NCBI RefSeq assembly: GCF_036785885.1
Contig: NC_092323.1
Location: 15,632,501-15,696,500 of the forward strand
From: Coffea arabica
Lineage: Eukaryota > Streptophyta > Magnoliopsida > Gentianales > Rubiaceae
DNA: 64,000 nt
Direction: 5' to 3'
The notes beneath the pieces are model-generated. The model was not told where the DNA came from and searched no databases. It worked only from the letters and a program-made list of their open reading frames with translations. Positions 34,135-44,300 of this stretch are shown piece after piece; the stretch's first letter is position 1, and every line of letters starts with the position of its first letter. The position numbers and the translations under genes were made by a program.

Positions 34135-34787
34135 TAAATTAAGAAATCTCTCCTGAGGTTTTTGACAATTTTACTTAACTCTTTTAAGGTCTTAAAAATT
34201 ACATCAACCTCCTTTCCCTATTTAAAATGAAAATACTAACCTTAATATTTTAATAAAAGTCCTTTATTGTCATATTCATACAAAGGATGAATTTTATAAT
34301 TTTTTTCTTTTTTCTTTTTATTCATTTTTCTTATATCTCATTAAACATATAGAAGGACTATTAATGTTATCCTTAACTTCTCTCAAGATCAAATTTTAAA
34401 CTAGTAATATTTTTTGATGACTTTTGATATTATCCAATTTTTTTAGCTCTTTTTTTTATATCAAAATCAAGAATAATTAAAAATAAATTGCTCAAAATTA
34501 CTACCAAATTATGGTAGTTCCGTCACTGAACTAGTCCATAAACTTTTCTTCAAAAATAAAAGAAATAGTCCATAATTTTTTTTTAAAAAAAGAAAACACT
34601 TTCTTTTATATTTTAAAAAGAATCTATATCTCTAATAAAGTACTATGAAAAAATAGCCTATTAAAAAAAGATTTATTATCATCATTGATTATTAAATAAT
34701 AAATATTGAACACTCATTTTTTTTTTTATAATTGTGTCAAATTACTTTGCAATTATTTAGAAGAATAAACTAAACTTTACAAGGGCA
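34135..34787. repeat. Interspersed repeat R, copy 1 (right end deleted)
   Basis: Colinear with 52002-52800: CTAACCTTAATATTTTAATA, AAAGGATGAATTTTATA and CAATTATTTA...GAATAAA are shared. The right 250 bp or so present in copy 2 are missing. Both copies sit at the same place relative to the NLR upstream block, so the insertion predates the segmental duplication. Confidence 0.7.
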
Positions 34788-35090
34788 TTTTATGAAAATG
34801 CTTGCCTCTTTCGTAAATTGTGGAAGTCAAACCACGAAAACTTCCGCCCTCGCCTGCCTTTTGGTTTGAGAGAATAGCAAGAAAATGCAATTCAAACCAT
34901 GGTTAGTTAACTGACTGCAGTACAGTAACTAAAAGCATCTGTGCCTATTTAACACGGCAAAAAATGACGTGCCTTTTCAAGAACTACACGGTCCATGGGT
35001 GGGGCCATGGACCGGGATCATCCAAGAATTTGCCAATGAGACGAATGTGGTGTTGACTACCGTTGTTACCTTTGCCAACGCAGTTAAAAA
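34788..35090 (+). repeat. NLR upstream block V, copy 1, cut by the Helitron
   Basis: Matches 52926-53360: GAGAGAATAGCAAG, CCATGGTT, AAGCATCTGTG, GACGTGCCTTTT and GGTCCATGGGTGG. The match ends at the Helitron border and host promoter sequence resumes near 41142. Confidence 0.7.
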
Positions 35091-35120
35091 CTAGGTGGTA
35101 ACACCGCGCGTTGCGCGGTG
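35091..35120 (-). other. Helitron 3' terminus: hairpin and CTAG end
   Basis: 8-bp perfect stem (35102-35109 with 35113-35120), 3-base loop, 11 bases from stem to element end including CTAG at 35091-35094. These are the defining 3' features of Helitrons. Confidence 0.8.
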
Positions 35121-36184
35121 GTATACATGCCCAGTTAATGTTAGCTAGTAATATTTGTGAGACTGAAGAATAGGGGTAAAAAACGGAGCTATATTATACA
35201 GGAATAAAAGTGAAAAAGCAGTTGCACTGGAAAGAAGTCGTAATTATACAGGCGTTGTAAAAATGTAAAAAATTCTTTTTCCGGTGAATGAATAGAACAT
35301 TTAAGGTGTTTAATTAAAACAATAACTTACTAACTATTTCAAGCAGGTGCTTAGAATCTAATATTTGAGAATCCTTATCTTGGGCAAACCTTTAATCACC
35401 TATAAACAGGAAAACCATTTATAAGATCTAGTGAATCAGAAACAATTAATCAATAAAAGATTGCTGAAAATACTTGATTTAATATCCACTTAAGGCTCGT
35501 AAAACAAATATTCAAAAGGTTTCAACAAGAGACAATTTTCTGTGCTAAAAGACATAAAATTCAACACAAAGCATTCAAAAGAGTAGCATCCCAAGATCTT
35601 TTGTAACGTAAAATTTTGGCCAATGACCAACTTGGCACAGAATTCCTAGAGAAGAAATTCATTAGTTCTTCAAGTGTTGGAAACCCAATGAAGGAAAAAG
35701 AAACGGAAGAACTGAAGCAAAAAGAAAGACATTTTGAAGATGAAGAAATATATTTTAAACAAGTAAATCTTTTTAGTTACCATATACATTGCTTTTTTTG
35801 AGAAGATCAACAAAATACCTGCGTGAAAGACGCCAAAAAATGATTAAAAAGAAAATTTGAATGAGTTTGAAAAGAGCAAAGGCCAAAGAAAATAACCAAA
35901 GAGAAAGCATACCAGGTCTGAAGAGAGCAATTTAAAGGAAAAAATTAAATCAGAATGATATAACAAAACTTACGTTTTCCCTCACCAGTTGTTTTTCACG
36001 GGTGGCCATTTTTGCTTCCAGCTCCAGAAGAAATCCAAGAAAGGTGAAAGCTTAGGTTAAGCTGAATAAACAAAAGGTCATTTTCTTCAGCAAATTATAG
36101 GCACATAAGTAGGTGAGGCAAATCATTTTCACCATCTGATTTAAATAAAAAAAGAAAGGCAATCTGTTCCAATACAAATCTACA
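35121..36184 (-). other. Helitron 3' part, no gene recognised
   Basis: AT-rich sequence between the Helitron 3' terminus and the last recognisable heparanase-like exon. A 61-codon frame at 35616 is Glu/Lys-rich with no family match that I know. Confidence 0.45.
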
Positions 36185-37847
36185 GCGTTGTTGGTCCTGT
36201 GCAAAAAATCTGTAAACCAGTTGACATCAAAGATTCTTCCTGGCGCTAAAACAATTGGCTTGTTTGCTACATCCTTGTAGATTTCTAGTACTTTGTTGTG
36301 TAGTACGATTGTATTAGAAGCATACTGATCAGGTGCAACTCTTGTCCCAACTTTACCGCCGGAAAGTTCATTCCCTGGCCAAAATTGATGATGAAAAATT
36401 ACCATCCGAAACTAATCTCAAGCTATCTAAATCATTTGAAAAAACTATATAAAAATAGAGAAGAAGCATTTCTGCAGCAGGCTAACCATAGAAAGGTAAA
36501 TGATATTACCAAGTTCCCAGCCATATATGTTGTAGCCCTTTTCAACAATGTAATGAATAAAAGCTTCACCATTTGAGGAATCCCAAGCTCCAACTATTGA
36601 ACCATCGGACCTTATTCTCTTCCCATTCAGAGCATTCAAACCAAATATAATTTCAGCCCAGGAATGAAGACAATGATTCATTAATTTCAGATCGATGAGA
36701 ATAAGGATAAATAATTACCAGTCTAACTAACCAAGGCGGTGCTTCTTATGTACCCAGATTTCTTGAAAAAGGAGTTTAATTCATCCCATCAAGACGAAGG
36801 AAGGCACCCTTGAGTGAAGCCAAACAACTCTGGGGAATTCTTAACAAATGAATGGCAGCATTGATTACTCTGAATTTGATATATGACATTATCTTGCAGG
36901 GTGCCCCCAAGTCTAATCTTTAATGGCGAAAAAGCTGCAAAATTAGGGGAAGATAGCAACTTGAGCTCCCATAACGGGACTATAACGTTAGAATGCCATT
37001 TTTAGTAATCAAGAAAGCTAGAAAAAGTTAATACCTTTTACTGCATTTAATAAAATTATGTTGTTAAGATCCTGCAAATAAAACAAGAAACAGATCAAAC
37101 CAGTCCATTAAACACTAATCTTTTAATTCAAATTGGTCACGCATATAATAGCCCAGAATCATTTTGGACAATTTGAAATTCGATAACATCTCTCTCAGAA
37201 CACAATCAAGATCTTTTGGACTTTAATCAAAAGGCAAACAAAACAGAGCATAAATGATAAGCGACAAGTATTGTCTTCTTCCCCTTTTACAACTTCATTG
37301 CTGAAAGCATCAGAGTGGAATTCGCAGCCATCAAAAAACTTTTCTGACACACCATCTAAAGCATAAAAATCACATCTTTTTAACCGGAAATGAATTTGAA
37401 GCTAAAATATACAGCTCAAACAAGCCATCATCCCCTTGTTATAAAAGACGGCATTGGTTCAGGTGGATAAATCCATCAACAACTTCAGCATACCAACGTA
37501 GTAAGCTTGCAGGTAACATTAAAAAAGGCGCACACACACACGCATTGACATAAACATGAGACACAAAATAGCTGCAAATGCAGGAAAATGGAAAGTACCA
37601 GAATGAGAAGGGAAGCATGGTCCCAGCTACAGGTTCCATAGTCACATTTCTCTGGTGGCTACCAATCCAAGGTGGCACAAATGAAATCGTCATCTATTTC
37701 TCCAATGGCACTAATCCCATCTACAAATACAAAGCCTTGGGATGTTCCAGTGTCTTTTACAATCTCAGAGTACACGAAAATGGAGCTATAACTAAACAAA
37801 GACAACCATATCCACAATCCCACGTAGTACACAACTAAATAACCCAT
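36185..37847 (-). pseudogene. Captured heparanase-like (GH79 endo-beta-glucuronidase) gene fragment, exons 1-5
   Basis: In plants this family makes cell-wall/vesicle glycosidases acting on glucuronic-acid chains such as those of arabinogalactan proteins. Exon 1 (37847-37599) has a hydrophobic signal-like start, then FVFVDGISAIGEIDDDFICA and WPPEKCDYGTCSW. Exon 2 (37071-37035) is DLNNIILLNAVK. Exon 3 (36934-36754) has [20 protein letters not shown]. Exon 4 (about 36655-36510) has IIFGLNALNG and YNIYGWELG. Exon 5 (36374-36185) has GNELSGGKVGTRVAPDQYAS, with the family's conserved Asn-Glu catalytic pair. Splice phases join correctly and most GT/AG sites persist. A TAG replaces Trp in exon 1 (37659) and a TGA replaces the Arg expected before WDEL in exon 3 (36789). 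The C-terminal part is absent. Not a functional enzyme. Confidence 0.88.
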
Positions 37848-40800
37848 CTTTATATCTTGAAGCTAATCTTCAAGATCTATCCCCCAGAAGAAAATGCTTA
37901 GCTGGAATGCTACAATTTTTACTCCATTGCAGGGCTCGCTGGGAAGTTTATGATAGCAAAAGAGAGGATACCAATTAGCAAAGATAGATGGTATTAAGCT
38001 GAGGTGACATTAGATGAGTCATAAATGCCTAAGATAGCAAATTTACAGGTAATTTAGACTAAAGGCCCCAATTTTTTTTGGGACTGAGGCTATTTAAATC
38101 GAAGGTACAAGAAAAATTCAAGATTTAAAGCTTGGGCTCTGAGTAAGAAATTTGAGGCATTTCTAATTGGACAAATCAGTTGGGCTGGAGCAGCAAATTT
38201 CTCTGACTTCCGATAAGTCTAAGATTTGGCTGCAACTCCAGCACTATTCTCAGTTTCCTGATTTCAATAATTACTTCGCTTTCATTTTCGCTCGTGCTCG
38301 GGTGTTCTATTTTCTCTCCTCTTTCTGCCTCTCTTGCTTTCCTTATAGTATGTATTTATTTTGAGCACTCAAGCAACACTTCTTATCCTTCTTGTAGCAA
38401 TCTCGGCCGAAGAAAAATACCAAAAATACCAGAAAAAAATGAAGAAAAACCTGAAGCCAACAACATCAAACTATTATTTCCTTTTCTCCTCCTGGACGAT
38501 TGCTCTTCAAGATGCATGAATCAGATCAAGCTAGGCAATAAGACAAGGAGACAAAACATTAATAAATTTTTTATTTCCCTTCTTAAAGTGCAACGAAGTT
38601 TTATTGTGGAAAAAAGAAAAAACCAGAACAGTTATGGCAAGAAAGTAAGGAAAAAATTATGCATAAGAGGAAAAAAAGAGGAACTAAAACTGAGAGAAAA
38701 AATAAAACCCATTCCTCTCCTTAAAGGGCGACAAAGATTTCCTGGGAAAAAAAAGGAACAAAACGGTTATGACAAGAAGGGTTAAAATAAGGAAGAAATA
38801 TGGACAAGGGAAAAAAAGGATAATAAAACCGATGGGGAAAACAAACCTCGTGAGTACATGATTCTCACCTTCCAACACATGAGGGAAAAAAATTAGGGAG
38901 AATACGAGCTTGAAAAGTATACAAATACATAACGGCCAATGTATTTCTTTGAATCGAAAGACACAAAATGCAATATAAAGTTGCACACAATGAAGCAAAA
39001 GAAGACACATTGCAAGTTAAGCATGTAAAAAGAAAGCAAACATAGCATGTAATGGAACGGAGCAAGCATAGCAGTAAGAGAGATAGAGGGGGGGAGAGGT
39101 TGGAGCGAACAGAGAAGCAAGCCATAACAACAAGAATAAGAATATATAAAAAAACCAGAACAGGGTGATGCGAAACCAAGTAGAAAGGAAATTACCTGGA
39201 GCAACAGGCAGGCGTAAGCAGAAGAACAAGCTAGATGAAGCAGTTGAAATGGGCCTGCAGAAACCAAAAGGAAGACTGTCAAATTTTTTTTTTCTTTGAT
39301 GCGAAACTGAAACCCTGAAAAACCACCAAAGAAAAACAAAGTAATCCAAAAGGAAGAAAACAAACATATGATACACCAAACAATTGGCAAAAAACGATTA
39401 GAATGAGGAATGCTGAGATCAACATAATGTCTTTTCGTTACTGGTTTATAACAGTGAAAAGAGCTATTGCTAATTATCTGGTTGTCCCAAGTAAAATTTG
39501 TTTTCCTGGGAACATGTTTTATATCAAAACTAACATGAATTGTTGGTCAACCAAATAATTAAAAATTACAGAAGCATGTACAACAACATCCAATTTTTTG
39601 CCACAAAAAAAAAAAAAATAAGTTGGACAAGAGCTCTCTCCTTGCTTCCATCTTTCAATGCAGTTTTTGAGCTGCAAATAGGGTGATTAATTGAGCGTTT
39701 TTTTTGTTCTTAGATTTTCTACAAGACTATCATCATTCAATAGGGAATTATAGTAACCTGGTGAAAGGATCCATTAATTTAAAAATCCACTACTAAAAGG
39801 CCTCAATTCCAACGCCTTAATCCTAAATTCGAAGCATGACTTTATTTTAATAAGCGCAATAATAGACAGCTACTATAGTGGCAAAACAGCGGTATACAAG
39901 TATACATAATTTAAAATAGTTTTCAAAGCTGTATTTTAAAAAAATTTTGGGAGAACAATCTGCCTCATGGAAGGGCAATTGGGCGGTTTGTTATTCGGTA
40001 TCTTGATTGGGTTAAGCAGACTGTACAGCAACAACAATGTAAAGCGGGGAAAATACAGCGTACGGAAGGCTGACGATCAGGCGCAGGCAGTAATTTGAGG
40101 GAGAATTTGGAGGGGGCAGCGCTAATTTGGGGGCAGGGGGGGAGACGGAAGCACACTGATCCAGTAAAATTAAGAACCAGAAAGCGAGGGTGGGAAGAGC
40201 GGGGGGAGGGATTCGTCCAAAATAGATGCTATAATTGGTGGGATGTGCAATCAGCAAACATGGAGGGGAAAAGAAAAGGAAAGGGAAACGGAGAAGGCGA
40301 TAAAAGCAGGTGGAAAAAAGAGGAGCAGAGGTTACCTGGCGGAGCGAAATGGGAAGCAGGGAGAAGGAGCAGCAGTAGGGAAACACCAACGGAAGAACAA
40401 TTGACCAGTCGCGGGGAGAGGTGAGGAGAAGCAGCTACATCGGCCATCATTGCAGCAACCTAATCCGTCAGCAGCCAGGGGGAGACAGCAGAAGGAGAAG
40501 GCGTGTAAGGGGGCAAAGCGGAACAGTAAAGGCTGGGGGGACGCAGCCGGACAGAGCGATGGAGCGGGGAAAAAATAAAAAAGAGGAGAAGCCAAGACGG
40601 GGGGAAAAAGGGGATTTTTTAACATATGGGGCAGGGAAGATAAATTTTCGACCTTTACGGGGGGCTAAATTTTGCAGCTGAACGAAACAAAACAGAATCT
40701 GTGGTCGACGAAGAAAGAAAAAGAAGGACAGAAGGAAGATGGAGCCGCTAGAGACGAGCTGGCTCAGCGAGCAGAGAGGCACCTGACGGAGCCAACCTAA

Positions 40801-41091
40801 CGGATGCAGGCAAACAGGGCCAACGAAAGACGGGTCTTACAAGGTGAAACTTGAGTTGAGGGTAAAACTTGAGGGTAAAACTTGAGCTGCAAAGAAGACC
40901 GCACAAGGAGGAAAAGCTTCGGCTTGGTGGAGTTGGTACACAGGAGACTGAGGAAGTGGCAGAGAAGTGACCCACGACCTCAGCCAGCCTCCCACCGAGC
41001 AAGAAGAAAGAAAGAAAAGAAGAAAACAGTGCGGGAAAAAAAAAGGACACCAAACAAACGAATTCCCAGCTGCCACGCGGAGGACGACCAC
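37848..41091. other. Rest of the Helitron cargo, purine/pyrimidine- and GC-rich, no gene recognised
   Basis: 38400-39380 is rich in A/G runs on the plus strand and 40000-41100 is GC-rich. Both give long overlapping frames on both strands that look compositional (Phe/Leu/Ser or Lys/Arg/Gly). It may contain the captured gene's promoter and 5' region. I see no domain. Confidence 0.45.
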
Positions 41092-41103
41092 GTCCACGTG
41101 GAC
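41092..41103. promoter_or_regulatory. G-box palindrome upstream of NLR3
   Basis: GTCCACGTGGAC, a perfect 12-bp palindrome around CACGTG, 213 bp before the NLR3 ATG and inside the predicted Helitron end. The NLR2 promoter lacks it. Binding by bZIP/bHLH factors is an inference. Confidence 0.4.
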
Positions 41104-41141
41104 ACCGGGCTTCCGCCCTTAGTCTATATGGTTAATAATGA

Positions 41142-41315
41142 TCAAAATCGTCCCTTGTCCTTAAAGAATATACTCGACGGAATATTTAACACCGCCGAGC
41201 AGCAGCCCCCGTAAAAATACAGCATCAAAAAAGTAGATCTTGAACTAAGTTCATTCAAGATCATTTGCTACACTAGACAGAGATCTGATATCAGAGTGAA
41301 AAAGAAGACACCATA
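41142..41315 (+). promoter_or_regulatory. Remaining host leader/promoter of NLR3
   Basis: Short host stretch between the Helitron and the start codon, paralogous to 20780-20968 before NLR2: GTAGATCTTGAACTAAGTTC, CACTAGACAGA, TATCAGAGTGAAAAAGAAGA. Everything further upstream was displaced by about 6 kb. Confidence 0.55.
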
Positions 41316-44300
41316 ATGAAGATGGCCTCCAGTAGTAGCCGCACTAGTGTCTTTGATTCTGTTTTAGAGCATTTGGACTGGCTTATGACGACGTTTGAGC
41401 TTTTGGAGTACGCGGGCAAGTTCGATGCTCCTTGGGCTTGGTATGGTCAACTCGATGATCTGACGGACAACGTACGCGTATTGACACCCTTTGTTCTGTA
41501 TGTTACAAACTGCAGGAGGAAGCAGAAAATGTGTTGGGAACATGATCTGGAGGAGAAGGGTAATACTAAGTCCGACAGTTTGAGACTTAGTATTATTTTG
41601 TCGAAGATTCAAGGTCTGCCTGCTGAGTCTGCTGATCTTGCATATATTCAATCTGGTGCATCAAATCTTAGTGACATCAAAACTAAGCTCACCAGATTTG
41701 AGGAAAATATCAGGTTATTTTTTGAGACAGAAATCCGACCATCGTGCATAATCAGTTTGTTGCACCACTGCTCACTGGGAGATCCACGACTAGTTACAAA
41801 TTTGATTGACTCTGTTTTAGAGAATCTGGACTGGCTTACCCTCCGGATTCACACATATGACAATGCTCTGCGTTTTGTAATGATGACCCTTGAAGCGAAG
41901 CTATCGTTCTTGAAGAGTTTCATTTGCTTTGCCACAGCGCAAGGCGTTGTGGGTAACCAATTGATCGATCTGTTGATCCACGCTGAAGTTGTGGCTGTCA
42001 AAGCTGCACGCCTGGTTTCTATATGTTGGTTTAAGAGAAACAGTAAACGAGTGTGCAATGAAATGGAATCTCAAATTTCTGGACTGATACGCAAGGAGAT
42101 TGATCCCGTTCATCCCCAAGTGCGAGAAACTTATATCCATGTCCTAACAGCTTCAAAGTTGTCAAGATCGTCGCACACTTCAGTGCTGGAGAAGAATAAG
42201 CATCTATTGGCCAACTTTATTGATCGTCTCCTGTATAATGTTATGGAGCTACTAGAACATTTTCCCAGTTTCTCGGTTCTGGTGAAGGATCAAATGCTAA
42301 TACTCCACGAGGGAGTAAGGTTCCTGAGAAACCTCTTCGGGCAGCAGCAAGAGGAATTCGACGGGCTACACGATCAAATGAAGGATCTTATTGGATTTGT
42401 GGCCTGTGATGCAGGAATTGTGATTTTATCCCTTTCACCAACTGAAATGATAGAAGGTTTGGCCAAGGAAACAGATCTCGCGCTTTTTCATCTGGTCAAA
42501 GTGCTCAAGTTTATTATGGCAGAATTTGCACAAATTTATCCACCACCGTCATTCTGCTTTCCTTGGACCAATGAGTTGGGCTGCTTTGATTTCCTCCTAG
42601 AAAGTCTCCAGGAACAATCGAATTCTGAAGCTGATTCAATTGATTTCCCAAAGGATCATATCCACAGAGTGCAAGAGGATCTTATATTCTTAAGATCTTT
42701 GCTCGAGAATATCGTCGGGCAACGCAACCAGAACGTAAAACTCCAAGCTCTTTGGAATCGTGGTATGGAGGTGGCCTATAAGGCAAAGTTACTCATCAAC
42801 TCTATTGTATCTGGGGATAAACCTGAATGTTTGGATACACTTGCTGGAGATATTGAGCTGATGAGGACTGAGGCCCTTGGAATCTGTGACTGCCTCAGCC
42901 ATGGCACTGACGCTCAGAGAGGAACCAACAATTCACCTCATACGTCATCAAAACTCAGGACCCCAGCACTGAATGAAGCTCCGGTGGGCCTTGATGAAGC
43001 GGTAAAGACAATCATCAATAGACTTACCAAGGGTTCAAAGCAGCTGGATATTGTTTCAATTGTTGGGATGGCTGGACTTGGTAAGACAACATTAGCAAAC
43101 ACAGTTTACCACCATATGCATCTTTCAGTTTGTCCCCACTTTCATATTCATGCTTGGTGTACTGTTTCTCAAACATATAGCAAGCACAATTTGTTATCTC
43201 AGATTTTGTGCAGTATTCATCGTAGTAGTCCTGATAAATATCTTAACAAAGATGAAGATGATTTGGCTGAAGAGCTAAGGAGGGTTTTGTTGAGAAATAG
43301 GTATCTCATAATTTTGGATGACTTATGGGACATTGAGGCATGGAATTTGTTGGAAAAATCATTTCCAAATGATGCAAACGGAAGCAGGATTCTCTTGACT
43401 AGTAGAATTCACAGTTTGCCATTGCAATTAAAGCATGCTAGCGAACCTTACCATCTTCGCCAACTTACTGACAAAGAGAGTTGGGCATTGTTGCAAAATA
43501 AGCTATTTGGCAAAAAAGGTTGTCCTCCAACACTGAATGAAGTTGGATTCCAAATTGCAAAAAACTGTAAGGGACTACCTCTCACAATTGTCCTTGTTGC
43601 TGGAATTCTTGCAACTACTGAGCAAGATTGCTGGAAAGAAGTTGCAGAAACTCTAAGTTCTAGCACCATTGTTGAGACTGAACAATGCAAGAGGACATTG
43701 GAGTTGAGTTACGGGAATTTGCCTGGTCATCTGAAGCCGTGCCTTCTTTACTTCGGTGCATTCCCGGAAGATGAAGACGTCCCTGTCCGAACATTGATCT
43801 GGCTTTGGACCTCTGAAGGATTTCTACAAAAGACTGAAGGAAAGAGCTTAGAGGATGTGGTGGATGAGTACTTGACCGATCTGGTCCAAAGAAGTTTAGT
43901 TATGGTCATCCGACAAAGATCTATTGGTGGTGCCAAAGCTTGCCGAATTCATGATTTGATACATGAGTTTTGTGTGGAAAAAGCCAAAGAAGAAAGTTTT
44001 CTACAGATTTCTCATCGGGAAATTGATCTTATTACCCTGACTGGACCGCATAACCTTCATCGACTACGTATTTACAATACCGAGCCCAGGAAGCTTAAAA
44101 AGTCAAAGGTATTTTTTCCCAATTTACGTTCTTTGCTCTTCTTTGCTAAGTTGAAAGCGGTGTATTATTTACCAACCGGGGTTCTGTTGTTCAAACTTCT
44201 TGGAGTGTTGGATTTGGGAGGGTTTATTTTTAACTATGAATTTCCGATGGAAGTGGTATTGCTTGTTCACTTGAGATACTTGGCGATTTCGAGCATTAGG

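Larger units (their letters stand above)
35091..41141 (-). mobile_element. Helitron carrying heparanase-like exons, inserted upstream of NLR3 (about 6.05 kb)
   Basis: The 3' end on the minus strand is clear: hairpin CACCGCGC-AAC-GCGCGGTG, seven bases, then CTAG followed by host T. The best 5' end is at 41141, where the element strand reads TCATTATTAACC preceded by host A, as Helitrons require. The right end was placed where sequence again resembles the NLR2 promoter (AATATTTAACA at about 41175 versus ATTATTTAACA at 20797). No Rep/helicase gene is seen, so it is non-autonomous. It carries a five-exon heparanase-like fragment in the same orientation. The left border is well supported; the right is a best guess. 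Confidence 0.65.

Noticed and set aside
38294-39390. Frames of 100-165 codons on both strands
   Set aside because: Lys-rich one way and Phe/Leu/Ser/Cys-rich the other, from A/G-rich DNA; no recognisable family or splice structure.
40012-41214. GC-rich frames upstream of NLR3
   Set aside because: Several overlapping frames on both strands, no domain. Could include part of the captured gene's 5' region but cannot be supported as a gene.
41142-41232. Helitron right end at GTAGA|TCTT (41231) instead of 41141
   Set aside because: It fits the GA|T rule too, but 41170-41230 already resembles the NLR2 promoter (ATTTAACA, GTAAAA, ATACAGC), so the border should lie further left.
41364-41651. Antisense frames within the NLR genes
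   Set aside because: Shadows of the NLR coding strand.
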